A stretch of DNA of 64,000 nt from Mongoliitalea daihaiensis (GCF_021596945.1 NZ_CP063779.1:4562001-4626000); one strand, 5' to 3'; positions 18,889 to 29,100 are shown, counted from the stretch's first letter. The notes: generated by a model from the letters alone, not told the origin. Translations and numbers: made by a program.

Positions 18889-20324
18889 CAGAACTGGAAA
18901 TAAATAAATTCACTTTCTTGTCCTGCGAAAAAGAAACAGGCCCAAACTAATACCCCATAAAAGGACCAACGTACTACTTTGGGTTGGTTGCTAAAGAACC
19001 CTTCAATCGCAAATTGGTTGCTTCTCCCCAACCATTCCATTGCAAAGAAGAATGTAATTAAGACTAGTTCTTGTCTAGGTAAAATACTTGGAAGTATCCA
19101 AAGGCTTTCTGAAAATATCCCTGCGTATATTCCCCAGGCATGGGTCATGTTTTCAGCTCTAAAAAGAATCCAGGCCAGTAAAGTCAGAAAGAAGGTGATC
19201 ATCATCATGCCCGTTTCTTGAACTGAAGGGAACAGTTTGCCTTTCGCCACTATATCCATATTGGCCCGGTTTTTTCCAAAAAGCATTAAAGGAACAAAGT
19301 AGAGTGCATTTAACAAGCCCCAAAAAATAAATGTCCAATTGGCCCCATGCCAAAAACCACTGACCACAAAAATGATGACTGTATTTCGGATTTTCATAGA
19401 ATTCCCTCCTTGACTACCACCGAGGGGGATATATACATAATCCCGAAACCAGGTAGACAAGGAAATATGCCAACGTCTCCAAAATTCCGCGATATCCCGA
19501 GAGAAATAGGGGAAGGCAAAATTCTGCATGAGGTTGATTCCAAAAAAGCGGGAGATGCCTATGGCGATATCCGAATAGCCAGAGAAATCCCCGTAAATCT
19601 GACAGGCAAACAAAAATGCCCCTAGTAGTAGGGTACTCCCTTCGAGCGTTTCGGAACCTGAAAAAATCTGATCTACTAAGGGAGCACAATTATCCGCAAT
19701 GACCACTTTTTTAAAGAATCCCCACAATGCCTGCCTCGCACCTAAAACAGCTGATCCATAGTCAAATGCACGAAATTTATAAAATTGAGGCAATAAATTC
19801 ACCGCCCGTTCAATTGGCCCAGCTACTAGTTGCGGGAAAAAGCCTACAAAAGCGGCAAAGGCAATAAAATCCTTGCTCGGTTCGAGTTTACCTCTGTACA
19901 CATCAATCGTATAACTTAAGGTTTGAAAAGTATAGAAGCTGATGCCCACCGGAAGAATAATCTGTAATGTGCTGACATGTGCTTGAAAGCCCATCCATTG
20001 GAGCAGCTCCATAAAATTATCGAGAAAGAAATTGAAGTATTTGAAAAAGCCTAAGAAACCCAAATTCACTCCAATGCTGATTCCCAGCAAGGTTTTCCGG
20101 TTGGTTTTACTTTCAGTTTGGGCTATGCTTCTTGCAATCAAAAAATCTACGGCGGTGCTGAAGATGATCAAAAACAAAAATCGCCAATCCCATACCGCAT
20201 AAAAGGTATAGCTGGCAATGACAATCAATAGATTTTGAAAGGTGAGTTTTTTTTGAAAAACAAACCAATAGAGTCCAAAGACTGTGCCTAGGAAGATAAA
20301 AAATAAAAGTGAAGTAAATTGCAT
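18888..20324 (-). CDS. MBOAT-family O-acyltransferase (AlgI-like)
   Basis: 478 residues with about ten hydrophobic helices. The family signature RRWHISLSTWFRDYVYIPLG and the invariant histidine in FWHGANWTF (His326) are intact, matching AlgI/PatA/DltB-like membrane acyltransferases that pass acetyl groups from a cytoplasmic donor across the membrane for polysaccharide O-acylation. It is the first gene of a two-gene unit with the SGNH protein, transcribed away from the FkbH-like gene with 115 bases between the starts. The location within the exopolysaccharide region supports a role in acylating that polymer. Acyl group and acceptor are not known. Confidence 0.9.
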   Translation of the reverse strand: MQFTSLLFFIFLGTVFGLYWFVFQKKLTFQNLLIVIASYTFYAVWDWRFLFLIIFSTAVDFLIARSIAQTESKTNRKTLLGISIGVNLGFLGFFKYFNFFLDNFMELLQWMGFQAHVSTLQIILPVGISFYTFQTLSYTIDVYRGKLEPSKDFIAFAAFVGFFPQLVAGPIERAVNLLPQFYKFRAFDYGSAVLGARQALWGFFKKVVIADNCAPLVDQIFSGSETLEGSTLLLGAFLFACQIYGDFSGYSDIAIGISRFFGINLMQNFAFPYFSRDIAEFWRRWHISLSTWFRDYVYIPLGGSQGGNSMKIRNTVIIFVVSGFWHGANWTFIFWGLLNALYFVPLMLFGKNRANMDIVAKGKLFPSVQETGMMMITFFLTLLAWILFRAENMTHAWGIYAGIFSESLWILPSILPRQELVLITFFFAMEWLGRSNQFAIEGFFSNQPKVVRWSFYGVLVWACFFFAGQESEFIYFQF

Positions 20325-20439
20325 GGTGAAGTGAAATTTAACTTAATTTGAAACAGGAGTTCAGGGCATCATGTTTGAAAATAAGTAAATTAAGAGTTCT
20401 AAATTAGATAAAAATAGTTAAAAAAATATACTGTTAGAT

Positions 20440-22263
20440 ATGGAAAAAATTAAATTAGTGATTTGGGACCTGGATGAAACTTTTTGGAAAGGAACCTTAT
20501 CTGAAGAAGGGATTCGCCCTATTGAAGAACATCTAACCCTAGTAAAAGAGCTCACCAATCGTGGGATTATCAATTCCATCGTTTCCAAAAATGATTTTGA
20601 AAAAGCCAAAAGTAAACTTGTAGAGTTGGGTATTTGGGACTATTTCGTTTTTCCTGCCATAGAATGGAAGCCCAAGGGATTATTGGTCCAGCAAATCATA
20701 GAAAATTGTCAATTAAGGGATGTGAATGTACTTTTTCTGGATGATTTACCTCACAATTTGAATGAGGCAAAATTTTACAATCCCAAGCTTGAGGTCCAAA
20801 CTCCAGATTTTATTTCTGAAATCATGGATCATCCTTCCTTTGTGGGAAAGGATGATTCTTCCCATTCTAGGCTTAAGCAATACAAGTTGTTGGAGGAAAA
20901 AGCATCTGCCAAAAATAACTTTAGTGATAATCAGGCTTTTTTGGAAGATTCCCACATCCAGCTGCAACGGATAAAAGAGCTCGAGCCCCATGCAGAGCGC
21001 ATCACCGAATTAATCAACCGATCCAATCAGTTAAATTTTACAAAAATCCGGTTAACTGAGGCCGAAATGGAGGCCTTATTGCAAACGAGAGATCTAGAAA
21101 ATGTAGCGATTCAAGTTCAAGACAAGTATGGAGATTATGGAATAGTGGGTTTCTACTCCTTTGACCGAACCAATCACAGACTTGAGCATTTTGTATTTTC
21201 TTGTAGAATTTTAAATCTAGGCATACCTCAATATATCTATGCTTCCTTAAACTTTCCCGCTCTCGACATCATACCTGAAATTGCGGAAGAACTCGATAAC
21301 AGTTCTCCGCATTGGATCGAGGAGGTAGTTTTTGAAGAGAAAGCGATCTCTCCAGAGCCATTGGGTATTCAAAAACCAAGGATATTGTTTATAGGTGGCT
21401 GTGAGTACTCTCAATTATTTTTTTACTTAGAAAACAGTGGCTTTGAATTACGTGCTCATGTAAATTTCACCAATGACAAAAATTTTATCGTTCGGCCATC
21501 TCATTCGGACTATCTTTTAGGAGAGAAGAATTACAGTAAAACCCTCGTGCAACAAATTTTGGATTATCCCAAGGTTCCTTATGTAACCAAGGAATGCTTT
21601 AACTCGGGGCTTTTTGAAGGAGATTTTGATTGCTTTGTCTATAATCCACGCATGGACTATGAACTATCAGTATATGAACATCGAGCAGATCAATTCTTGG
21701 TTCCTTATGGAGGCTTTGGGAGGGATTGGACTTCCCCTGAGGATAGATATGATTTGGTGAAGCAGTATAATCAACGGAAAAATAAAATTGTTACGGAGTC
21801 CTTTTTGAATGAATTTTCACAGGAATTCCATAACCTCGGTCGAATTACGCCCCAACGATTCATTGAAAATCTCAGCCTGATACGGAAGTCTATACCTCGT
21901 CATATTCCCATGATTGTGATGAATTGCCCCGAGGTTGACTTAAGCTTTAACCCTATTGGCAAAGAAGTGGCGGAACGATTCCAGCAAATGAATCAGGCGA
22001 TTGATCAATTTGTTAGTGAACATGAGCATGTCTTTTTGCTTGATATTCGAGTAATGATCGATGAAGAAGTCAAAATCACCACTGATTTGGGGCATTTTCA
22101 CAGAAGACATTATAAAGACATTACCACTGCATTGATCGGGCTGATCAACCAAACGCTTACTTTAAAAAATCCCAAAAACTTAAGTCTGAAATCCATTATT
22201 GGGGGTTTCGTTTTGAATAGTATCGATTTGGCGAAGGAGATGAAACGAAAATTACTGAAATAA
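20440..22263 (+). CDS. FkbH-like HAD-IIIC protein with acyltransferase-like middle and SGNH-like C-terminal region
   Basis: 607 residues, no signal peptide. The N-terminal HAD phosphatase domain (about 1-140) has VIWDLDETFWKG with the nucleophile pair Asp10/Asp12 and the acidic motif FLDDLPHN. Residues about 150-290 look like a GNAT-type fold (QVQDKYGDYGIVGFYSF). From about residue 308 (PRILFIGGCEYSQLFF) to the end there is a domain resembling SGNH proteins. FkbH-like HAD proteins often load or modify acyl groups on carrier proteins or sugars. The divergent MBOAT/SGNH pair suggests this protein prepares a substituent for the same polysaccharide, which is inference. It is convergent with the 1833-residue lyase gene. 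Confidence 0.72.
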   Translation: MEKIKLVIWDLDETFWKGTLSEEGIRPIEEHLTLVKELTNRGIINSIVSKNDFEKAKSKLVELGIWDYFVFPAIEWKPKGLLVQQIIENCQLRDVNVLFLDDLPHNLNEAKFYNPKLEVQTPDFISEIMDHPSFVGKDDSSHSRLKQYKLLEEKASAKNNFSDNQAFLEDSHIQLQRIKELEPHAERITELINRSNQLNFTKIRLTEAEMEALLQTRDLENVAIQVQDKYGDYGIVGFYSFDRTNHRLEHFVFSCRILNLGIPQYIYASLNFPALDIIPEIAEELDNSSPHWIEEVVFEEKAISPEPLGIQKPRILFIGGCEYSQLFFYLENSGFELRAHVNFTNDKNFIVRPSHSDYLLGEKNYSKTLVQQILDYPKVPYVTKECFNSGLFEGDFDCFVYNPRMDYELSVYEHRADQFLVPYGGFGRDWTSPEDRYDLVKQYNQRKNKIVTESFLNEFSQEFHNLGRITPQRFIENLSLIRKSIPRHIPMIVMNCPEVDLSFNPIGKEVAERFQQMNQAIDQFVSEHEHVFLLDIRVMIDEEVKITTDLGHFHRRHYKDITTALIGLINQTLTLKNPKNLSLKSIIGGFVLNSIDLAKEMKRKLLK

Positions 22264-22307
22264 TCATTCGATATCCGAGCGGATAAAAACTATTCAATTC
22301 ATTTTTT

Positions 22308-22366
22308 CTTTGTGCCTTAGTGCTTTTGTGTAGAAAATTCCTCACAAAAACACTAAGGCCTCAAAG
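22308..22366. terminator. Inverted-repeat element between convergent genes, probable bidirectional terminator
   Basis: Left arm CTTTGTGCCTTAGTGCTTTTGTG (22308-22330 begins with CTTTGTGCC) and right arm beginning CACAAAAACACTAAGGCC (22343-22366) pair over about 23 bases with few mismatches. The GTG words inside the arm are spaced by 8 bases. The element lies between the stops of the FkbH-like and lyase genes. It belongs to the same general class of phased-word elements as the array at 15.9 kb. Confidence 0.65.
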
Positions 22367-22371
22367 CTAAT

Positions 22372-25300
22372 TTACTTTTTAACAAATCTGAATATTTCAC
22401 GATTCATTTTATCCTGCACTACCAACATATAGTAGCCAGGTCTGAGATGTAAAGCTTGAAGATCCATGGTAATTAAATAATCACTCACGTTTAGTGATTG
22501 TTCACTTAAAACTGCCCCTTTCACATCATAAATCACTACTTGCACTGCACCTTCTCTTTTCCACAAGGAAGATACAGAGACTTCCGTATTCACTGGGTTA
22601 GGGAATAACATTGGTTTCCCAGTCACTTCAGATGGTCTCTCCTCCTCCACGAACATAGAAAGCCCTAAGGTTAGACCTTCGTAATAATCTGCTAGTTTAA
22701 CCCCCGAACGTTTAAATGCACTGCCAAGATTTGTCAAGTCCTGAATTTCTGATATGTCTAGTGCACGATCGTATAAACGAAGATCATCCATTTTACCTGT
22801 AAATCGCTGAATTGTACCCAGGGCACCGATGACTAAATCTCCCGATTTAGTACCTATTGTAAAGGAATCATAGGTTCTTGTAACGTCCTCTATCCCATTG
22901 ATGAAGATTTTACTTGTATTCCCATCAAAGGTTGCCGTAACATGAAACCAACGATTAGTAGACTGGGCATAGTTGAAATTAGAAAGTAATCTGTATGCAC
23001 CTCCGCTGGTTCCTCTATTCAATCTAAATTCGATGAAACCATTATGGTCTAGCCAAAGCTCGAATCCATTTCCATCGGATTTGCTGATAATTGTGCTTCT
23101 TCCAACCACGGATGGATTTACCCAAGCCGTAATGGTGATGGCATTGGGTAGAGAAAGCTTGGATTGATGAGAAACAATTCCAAATCTACCTCCAAAGCCT
23201 GGGAGATTAATCGCCTGCCCCAGCACACCTGTGGACCAAGCAATACCGCCAGTATCTTCAATTAGAGCATGAAACCCATTCCCCGAATCATCCAATAATT
23301 GATTCCCAAACCCTTCATCCATTTTCCAGTGCCCTACTGCAACACTAGCACTCGATTTATCATCTATGGATAAATTGGCTAAAGTCTGAATCTCGGCAGG
23401 AGTTAAAGCTGTGTTGTATAAACGAACTTCATCCAATTTTCCACTAAACCGTTGAATAGTCCCCAATGCTCCAATGACCAAGTCGCCAGCATTGGTGCCG
23501 ATGCCGAAAGGTTCAAAGGTTTGGGAAATATCTTCTTTTCCATTGATGTAAATAGTGCTGGTTTTTCCATCAAAAGTAGCTGCTATGTGGAACCATTTAT
23601 TGACGGACTGATTGTAATTAAATTGAGAACGTAAACGATAAGTAGCTCCATTATTTCCACGATTCAATCGAAATTCAATCAATCCGTCACTATCCAACCA
23701 CAGCTCAAAACCATTTCCTGCTGCTTTGCTGATGATCGTATTTTTACCAAGTACAGCAGGGTTTACCCAAGCCGCAATGGTAAGTGCGTTAGGCAGGGAC
23801 AGTTTAGATTGATGTGCGACTGTTCCATATCTTCCCGAAAATCCTGGAAGATTCACTGCTTGACCCTGAATACCTTCTTGCCATTGAATTCCCGAAGAAT
23901 TTAAAATTGATGCGTGAAAATTGTTTCCTGAATGATCTAAGAACTGATTGCCTGAACCTTCATCCATTTTCCAATACCCTACTAATTTTTCTTCGACTGA
24001 CGGAGGAGTTTCATCAATTAGCTCACCCATTAAAAGCAGTATTTCGTTTCGATTTAACGATCTGTTGTAAATTCTTAATTCGTCTAACTCTCCCCTCCAT
24101 CGTTGTATTTCTCCTAGACTTCCTAATATCAAATTCCCTGAGGTTGTACCGATTTGAAATGGTGCATAAGTAACAGAAATGTCTTCAATCCCGTTTATAA
24201 AAATTGTACTAGTACTACCGTCAAATGTGGCAGCTACATGAATCCATTTGTTTATTGATTGACGATAGTTATAATTACTTTTCACTCGGTACCTAGTACC
24301 AGCACTGCTTCTATTTAATCTGAATTCAATATTACCATCACTATCAAACCATAATTCAAAACCATTTGATGCTGATTTAGAAAAAATAGTACCATTTCCA
24401 ACTTCTGATGGTTTAACCCAAGCAGCTAGAGTAATCGCATTAGGAATATTCAACGATGACTGATGGGATACGGTACCAAAACGACCAGATGTCCCAGGTA
24501 AAGAAATTGATTTCCCCTCCTTACCTTCTTCCCACGAAACATTTCTGGTATCTTGAATTGTCGCATGCAGATTATTCCCAGATTGATCCAACATACGATT
24601 CCCAGCACCTTCCTCCATAGGCCAATAGCCCACTAAACCAACATTCAGTAAGTTATCCTGAGAGCCAATGCTAAAGTTCCAAGTATCAGACCATGCCGAG
24701 AAAATAGACCCATTTCTCGCACGCACTCTCCAGAAATAGGCTTTGTCTGAACTTAAGGATGAAAGCGTGAATGAAGTAGCACTAATTGTTTGATTTTGGA
24801 AAGCAATGGTTGAGAAATCTGAACGCTCTGACACCTGTAAATGATAGGCGGTGGCCTCAGAAACTGCATCCCAATTGAAATTAATAGATGAGTTTTGGAA
24901 GGAAGCTGCTTTTTGAGGGGAAATTAAGGTTGCTGGGTATAAATTAATTTCTCCACTGACAGTTCTAAAGGACCAAATATCGCTTCGCTCTCCTGTACCC
25001 GCAGGATTGGAGGTCCGTATTCTCCAAAAATAAGTTCGATTTGTTTGTAAGCCATCCACCGCAATGGATGTTCCTCGAATGGATGTTCTTACCAATACAG
25101 TAGTACTGAAATTGAAGCTTTCTGATACCTCCAAGCGGTAAAACTCTGTATTTGGTTGATTTTCCCAAGAAAACAAAACGGTGGATGCTCCCACAACTGC
25201 CTCATTGAGTGGGCTGATTAAATTTGTGGCCGGTGGAGTACCAGAAAAGGTGGCTGCTCTTACTTTTCGGACTTCAGAAAACTCTCCTGCACCGGCTTCA

Positions 25301-27873
25301 TTGACGGCTTGAACCCTCCAAAAGTAATCTCGGTTTGTAGTTAAGTTACTTACTGTCCTAGAAGTATTTGTCAGTCCCCCCACATTCGTTACAAAACTGG
25401 TAAAATTAGGATTGGTCGATAATTGGAAACGATAAGATTGCGCAATTGGGTCTTCTTCCCATGAGAACAGAATACTGGAAGAAAAGATATTTGAATCGTG
25501 TACTGGGTTTGTAAGATTTATTTGAGCTGGTGTTATCGAAAATGCCTTCGTTTTAAACTGATGAGTTATAGAAAAACTACCGGTACCAGATCGATTGATG
25601 CCTCTTATTCTCCAATAATAGACAGTATTTGAGCTAAGATTAGAAATATTTAGCTCTCCTCCCTCAACACTGTTATTATTTAGTGTCCATGTTTGAAAAG
25701 TAGGGTCTGTTGATACTTGAATCTGATAGCGTTCAGCAGTTGGATTATCAATCCATTGCAAACGAACATTTATCGGATCAATATTTAAACCACCAAAAGG
25801 AGCAATCGCAACAACCGGAGATGGATTAGTGTTGAAGCTTAATGTTCGAAATGACCCTACTAATGAATTGGAACCATTCCCTAAAGCATTGCTTGCACGA
25901 ACTCTCCAGAAATAAACTCTGTTTTCTTGCAATCGAACTGTAGCTTGAAATTGGTTAGTTGTTAAGTTGCTTTGATTAATGATGATATTGGAAAAGTCTG
26001 AAGTAGTCGATACTTGAATCCTGTAATTGGTAGCATTCGGTACTTTGGCCCATGAAAACATAGGGGTTAATCCTACTCCTTGAGAATCCAAACTTGGAGA
26101 TAACAAGACTGTACGAGCAGGTACTACATTGGTTGTTATGGTTCGAAAGGTTCCCGTTAACGAATACGGACCATTCCCTGAAGCATTTCTAGCGCGGACC
26201 CTCCAAAAATACGTACTATTGGGATCTAATGAAGGATAAACGATACTATGATTTGTGATATTATTAACAGTAATCACCCCAGAACTAAAATCACTGGCTT
26301 TTGAAAATTGAAGTGTATAGGATTGTGCATTGCTGAGTGGTCTCCATGCCAAGCTAATTTCTACTGGCACCACAGACTGATTGTTGCTTGGTAAGGTCAA
26401 TTGTACTCGCTGAGGTACTCCTGGGCTTTGGGCAGTCACTAAGTTTTGAACTAAGGAGTTTATATAAACCTCAATATCTGTATAATAAGGGCTTAAATTA
26501 TATTCTTTGTCATTTGGTACTTGTGGATTTAGGCCATTCGCAAGTTCCCAAGCATCTGGGATTCCATCTCCGTCTGTATCTAAAGGAGCAGGTAAACTCC
26601 GTAAATTGGGCCACCCACCTACATCTTTTTGACTGTCGATAATGCCATTTCTGGATCCATTAGAACCTCTGAATGTAAAAGTCCCATTTTGGGTTTCTTG
26701 AACTATTCGGGTATCCACTGGATCCCGAAATAAATTTGCACCTGCATTTGCTAATACACGCTGATAAGAAACAGAAGCTGAGTTGTTATTTTCATAAACA
26801 TCTGCTGGTAATGGAGAAGAAAGTTTTAATGTATGTAAAAAATCATTTGTTAGTTGTGAATTTTGTAAGGTTACCCCATTCCAGTTATCTATGGAGACTG
26901 CATTATTTCCGAATAAAATATTCCCCGAAATAAAAAACTTTCCGTAAGCACCACCACTAGGATTTGTTGGTCGTAAAAACCAATTCAAATTATTTGTAGC
27001 TGGTCCAGGTTTATAATAATTGTTTACAAGATTAACTGTAGCTAGTTCACCACCTGATGAAGGCATGAATTGCCAGTTGTATATAATGTTATTTCGCATA
27101 TCTACAACCCCTCTCCACCGTTCTAGCTGTTGAGGGGAACTAAATAGACCTACATGATCAAATGCTGGATTCCTTTGTGTAAAATGAGCCAATAAATTGT
27201 GATGAAAAGATGCATTAAAGCCTCCCCATAACCCTCCAAAACCATGAGCACCCCCACTTTCATGGATACTTCTATTCAAGCCTTCTGACAGAATTGACCA
27301 TTGCAAAGTAAAATTTCTGTTTCCATAAAAAGATCCAGTTTCATCGGTTCCCCATGAAAGCGAACAATGATCAATTATAACATGTTCTGAATTTCTAACC
27401 TCTAAGGCATCATTATCCCCTACAAAAAAATTATCTCCAAGTCTAAACCTTAAGAATCGAACAATTACATTCTCTGTATTTATTCTGACTTTATAATTTG
27501 TGATTGTTATTCCATCACCAGGTGCTGTTTGACCTGCGATTGTAATATTTGGCTCATTAATAATAAGTGTACTTTGTAGCTGGATATTTCCAGAAACCTC
27601 GAAAACCACAATGCGTGGCCCTCTTGTCCTAACTGCTTCCCGAAAACTTCCAGGACCATCATCATTCAAATTTGTCACTTTAAGTATTTGTCCCCCTCTA
27701 CCTCCAGAGGCAAATCTACCAAAACCCTCTGCACCAGGGAAGGCACTTATCTCATTCAAATCGTATTGGGATGTGGGTAGGTTTTGAGCTAATACATTAA
27801 AAGATAAAAACAATAGCAATAAGGGTACAAGCCATTGCTTTTTTTTGCATGGTTTTACTAGGGCGGAGGTCAT
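22372..27873 (-). CDS. Giant T9SS-exported pectate-lyase-like protein with six FN3 and three LamG domains
   Basis: 1833 residues. Signal peptide (about 1-30, ..NVLAQ); PL1-type beta-helix starting AFPGAEGFGRFASGGRGG (about 43) with IIDHCSLSWGTDETGSFY; calcium loop DTDGDGIPDAWELANGLNP (about 430); six FN3-like domains (about 480-1070, each ending in a YFWRVRA-like strand); three LamG/concanavalin-like domains starting near 1078, 1296 and 1513 (LVGYWPMEEGAGN, LVGYWKMDEGSGN, VGHWKMDEGFGN); and a type IX sorting domain (LFPNPVNTEVSVSSLW, about 1753, to FRFVKK). The three LamG copies are close to each other, so they arose by recent duplication. It lacks the Thr/Glu linker of its relative at 8548. 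It probably binds and cleaves polysaccharide at the surface; the target is unknown. Confidence 0.88.
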   Translation of the reverse strand: MTSALVKPCKKKQWLVPLLLLFLSFNVLAQNLPTSQYDLNEISAFPGAEGFGRFASGGRGGQILKVTNLNDDGPGSFREAVRTRGPRIVVFEVSGNIQLQSTLIINEPNITIAGQTAPGDGITITNYKVRINTENVIVRFLRFRLGDNFFVGDNDALEVRNSEHVIIDHCSLSWGTDETGSFYGNRNFTLQWSILSEGLNRSIHESGGAHGFGGLWGGFNASFHHNLLAHFTQRNPAFDHVGLFSSPQQLERWRGVVDMRNNIIYNWQFMPSSGGELATVNLVNNYYKPGPATNNLNWFLRPTNPSGGAYGKFFISGNILFGNNAVSIDNWNGVTLQNSQLTNDFLHTLKLSSPLPADVYENNNSASVSYQRVLANAGANLFRDPVDTRIVQETQNGTFTFRGSNGSRNGIIDSQKDVGGWPNLRSLPAPLDTDGDGIPDAWELANGLNPQVPNDKEYNLSPYYTDIEVYINSLVQNLVTAQSPGVPQRVQLTLPSNNQSVVPVEISLAWRPLSNAQSYTLQFSKASDFSSGVITVNNITNHSIVYPSLDPNSTYFWRVRARNASGNGPYSLTGTFRTITTNVVPARTVLLSPSLDSQGVGLTPMFSWAKVPNATNYRIQVSTTSDFSNIIINQSNLTTNQFQATVRLQENRVYFWRVRASNALGNGSNSLVGSFRTLSFNTNPSPVVAIAPFGGLNIDPINVRLQWIDNPTAERYQIQVSTDPTFQTWTLNNNSVEGGELNISNLSSNTVYYWRIRGINRSGTGSFSITHQFKTKAFSITPAQINLTNPVHDSNIFSSSILFSWEEDPIAQSYRFQLSTNPNFTSFVTNVGGLTNTSRTVSNLTTNRDYFWRVQAVNEAGAGEFSEVRKVRAATFSGTPPATNLISPLNEAVVGASTVLFSWENQPNTEFYRLEVSESFNFSTTVLVRTSIRGTSIAVDGLQTNRTYFWRIRTSNPAGTGERSDIWSFRTVSGEINLYPATLISPQKAASFQNSSINFNWDAVSEATAYHLQVSERSDFSTIAFQNQTISATSFTLSSLSSDKAYFWRVRARNGSIFSAWSDTWNFSIGSQDNLLNVGLVGYWPMEEGAGNRMLDQSGNNLHATIQDTRNVSWEEGKEGKSISLPGTSGRFGTVSHQSSLNIPNAITLAAWVKPSEVGNGTIFSKSASNGFELWFDSDGNIEFRLNRSSAGTRYRVKSNYNYRQSINKWIHVAATFDGSTSTIFINGIEDISVTYAPFQIGTTSGNLILGSLGEIQRWRGELDELRIYNRSLNRNEILLLMGELIDETPPSVEEKLVGYWKMDEGSGNQFLDHSGNNFHASILNSSGIQWQEGIQGQAVNLPGFSGRYGTVAHQSKLSLPNALTIAAWVNPAVLGKNTIISKAAGNGFELWLDSDGLIEFRLNRGNNGATYRLRSQFNYNQSVNKWFHIAATFDGKTSTIYINGKEDISQTFEPFGIGTNAGDLVIGALGTIQRFSGKLDEVRLYNTALTPAEIQTLANLSIDDKSSASVAVGHWKMDEGFGNQLLDDSGNGFHALIEDTGGIAWSTGVLGQAINLPGFGGRFGIVSHQSKLSLPNAITITAWVNPSVVGRSTIISKSDGNGFELWLDHNGFIEFRLNRGTSGGAYRLLSNFNYAQSTNRWFHVTATFDGNTSKIFINGIEDVTRTYDSFTIGTKSGDLVIGALGTIQRFTGKMDDLRLYDRALDISEIQDLTNLGSAFKRSGVKLADYYEGLTLGLSMFVEEERPSEVTGKPMLFPNPVNTEVSVSSLWKREGAVQVVIYDVKGAVLSEQSLNVSDYLITMDLQALHLRPGYYMLVVQDKMNREIFRFVKK

Positions 27874-27994
27874 AATTCAGGTGGTTTTTTTAGAGTTAAA
27901 TAGCTAATCTATTTAACAGTCACCGTCGTATCAAAAGTCTTGCCAAAAAAGAAACTTCTCTATTAAATATGCGAGTATCAAGATGAAATTAAAC

Positions 27995-28029
27995 AAAAGA
28001 ATCCCTCAAAAATTGAGGGATTCTCTTTT
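27995..28029 (-). terminator. Terminator behind the truncated LamG/T9SS gene remnant
   Basis: GAATCCCTCAA, loop AAA, TTGAGGGATTC: an 11-base perfect stem with A runs on the left and T runs on the right, so it can act in both directions. It lies just after the stop of the minus-strand remnant at 28038 and upstream of the 1833-residue gene. Confidence 0.75.
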
Positions 28030-28037
28030 GAAGACTT

Positions 28038-28539
28038 TTATTGTTTAATAAATCTATGAACAGATTTACTTCCATTATGATCGACATACAACAGATAAAC
28101 CCCCGAAGAAAGATTCAATGATGAAAGGTCGAGTCTAATTAAATTTTGATTACTAGAATAATATTCAGAAAGTTTAATTCCTTTCATATCATATAACTCA
28201 AGAATAACTTGTTTGTCCCCCCAATTACTGAAGAATACATTTAAGTCACTCTCTGTTGGATTAGGGAACAATCTTATTTCCATATCCCTTAAACCTATTA
28301 TTGGTTGCTGTTGATCAGTAAAAAGAGATGATTCTACAGGCAGAGGACTAGGTATTGAGAGTATGTTCGATAAAGTCAAAACATCCTGTGAGGTCAACGC
28401 TTTTCCATACAAGCGAAGATCATCTAACTGACCTCTAAAACGTTGAATAGATCCCAAAGCACCAATTATTAAATTACCAGACTGGGTGAGTGTTGTTAAG
28501 CTACCGTATTCAACCGAAACATCCTCATTTACAAATCTC
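28038..28539 (-). pseudogene. Truncated remnant of a LamG-T9SS protein (3' end only)
   Basis: From about 28539 to 28038 the minus strand reads the last strands of a LamG domain (FVNEDVSVEYGS..LIIGALGSIQRF, then DDLRLYGKALTSQDV), a short linker and a complete type IX sorting domain (LFPNPTESDLNVFFSNWG ... VHRFIKQ). The frame is closed upstream by an in-frame TAG just before this point, and no lyase, FN3 or signal peptide part remains. It aligns along its whole length with the end of the 1833-residue protein (GALGTIQRF .. DDLRLYDRAL .. LFPNP). I read it as what is left of a third giant protein lost by deletion. A frame from TTG at 28457 (139 residues) exists but would make an unexported fragment. 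Confidence 0.8.
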
Positions 28540-29100
28540 TAAATCTAAATAATACTAAATAGAATTACTTCCAGTAGGATGTGACAAAACTTTCTTTGTT
28601 TATAAAAAAAGCAAACCACCAATTTATGTCAGAAAAAATGAACTTCTCAATAGTTTTTCAAAAAAGAGTTCCCAGTAACGTTGAGTTGACATTTCTTACA
28701 AACGAAGAAACAAGGTTAACTATACCATAATCTCACTTTTTTTAAACCAAAAATTCTGATGGAAAAGCTAAAATATTATTTGATTCTAACTTCTAATAAC
28801 TATTACAACGTTTTTCAACTACTTTAGAAGTATATTATGTTTACTACTAACAAATATTAAATAGAACAAATAACATTTAATGATAAAAATTTAAATTTTG
28901 AAACACTTAAGTAGGAACATTGTCTGAGCCCCAAAACGTAGTTTTTACTGTAGAATCGTTAATAGTTAGATATTTTTTAATTAACAATTAACAAAATATT
29001 TAATATCAAGAGGGATACAATAATTTCATTGAATAAAATAAACTACTTTTGAAAAAAATAGAACTTCAAAAAAATTCTTTAAATCTTAAACTTTGGAAAA
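28540..29100. other. AT-rich intergenic region with no gene seen
   Basis: About 560 bases of strongly AT-rich DNA. No coding frame with protein-like composition and no hairpin-plus-T-run terminator. Residual sequence of the deleted 5' part of the LamG/T9SS gene could be here but is not recognisable. Confidence 0.45.

Noticed and set aside
18598-19689. Several 60-90-residue frames opposite the MBOAT and SGNH genes
   Set aside because: They lie wholly within well-supported genes on the other strand and have no domain or start context of their own.
28038-28457. Intact 139-residue gene starting with TTG
   Set aside because: The sequence similarity to LamG continues upstream of that codon until a stop, and a sorting domain without signal peptide has no use, so it is a gene remnant.
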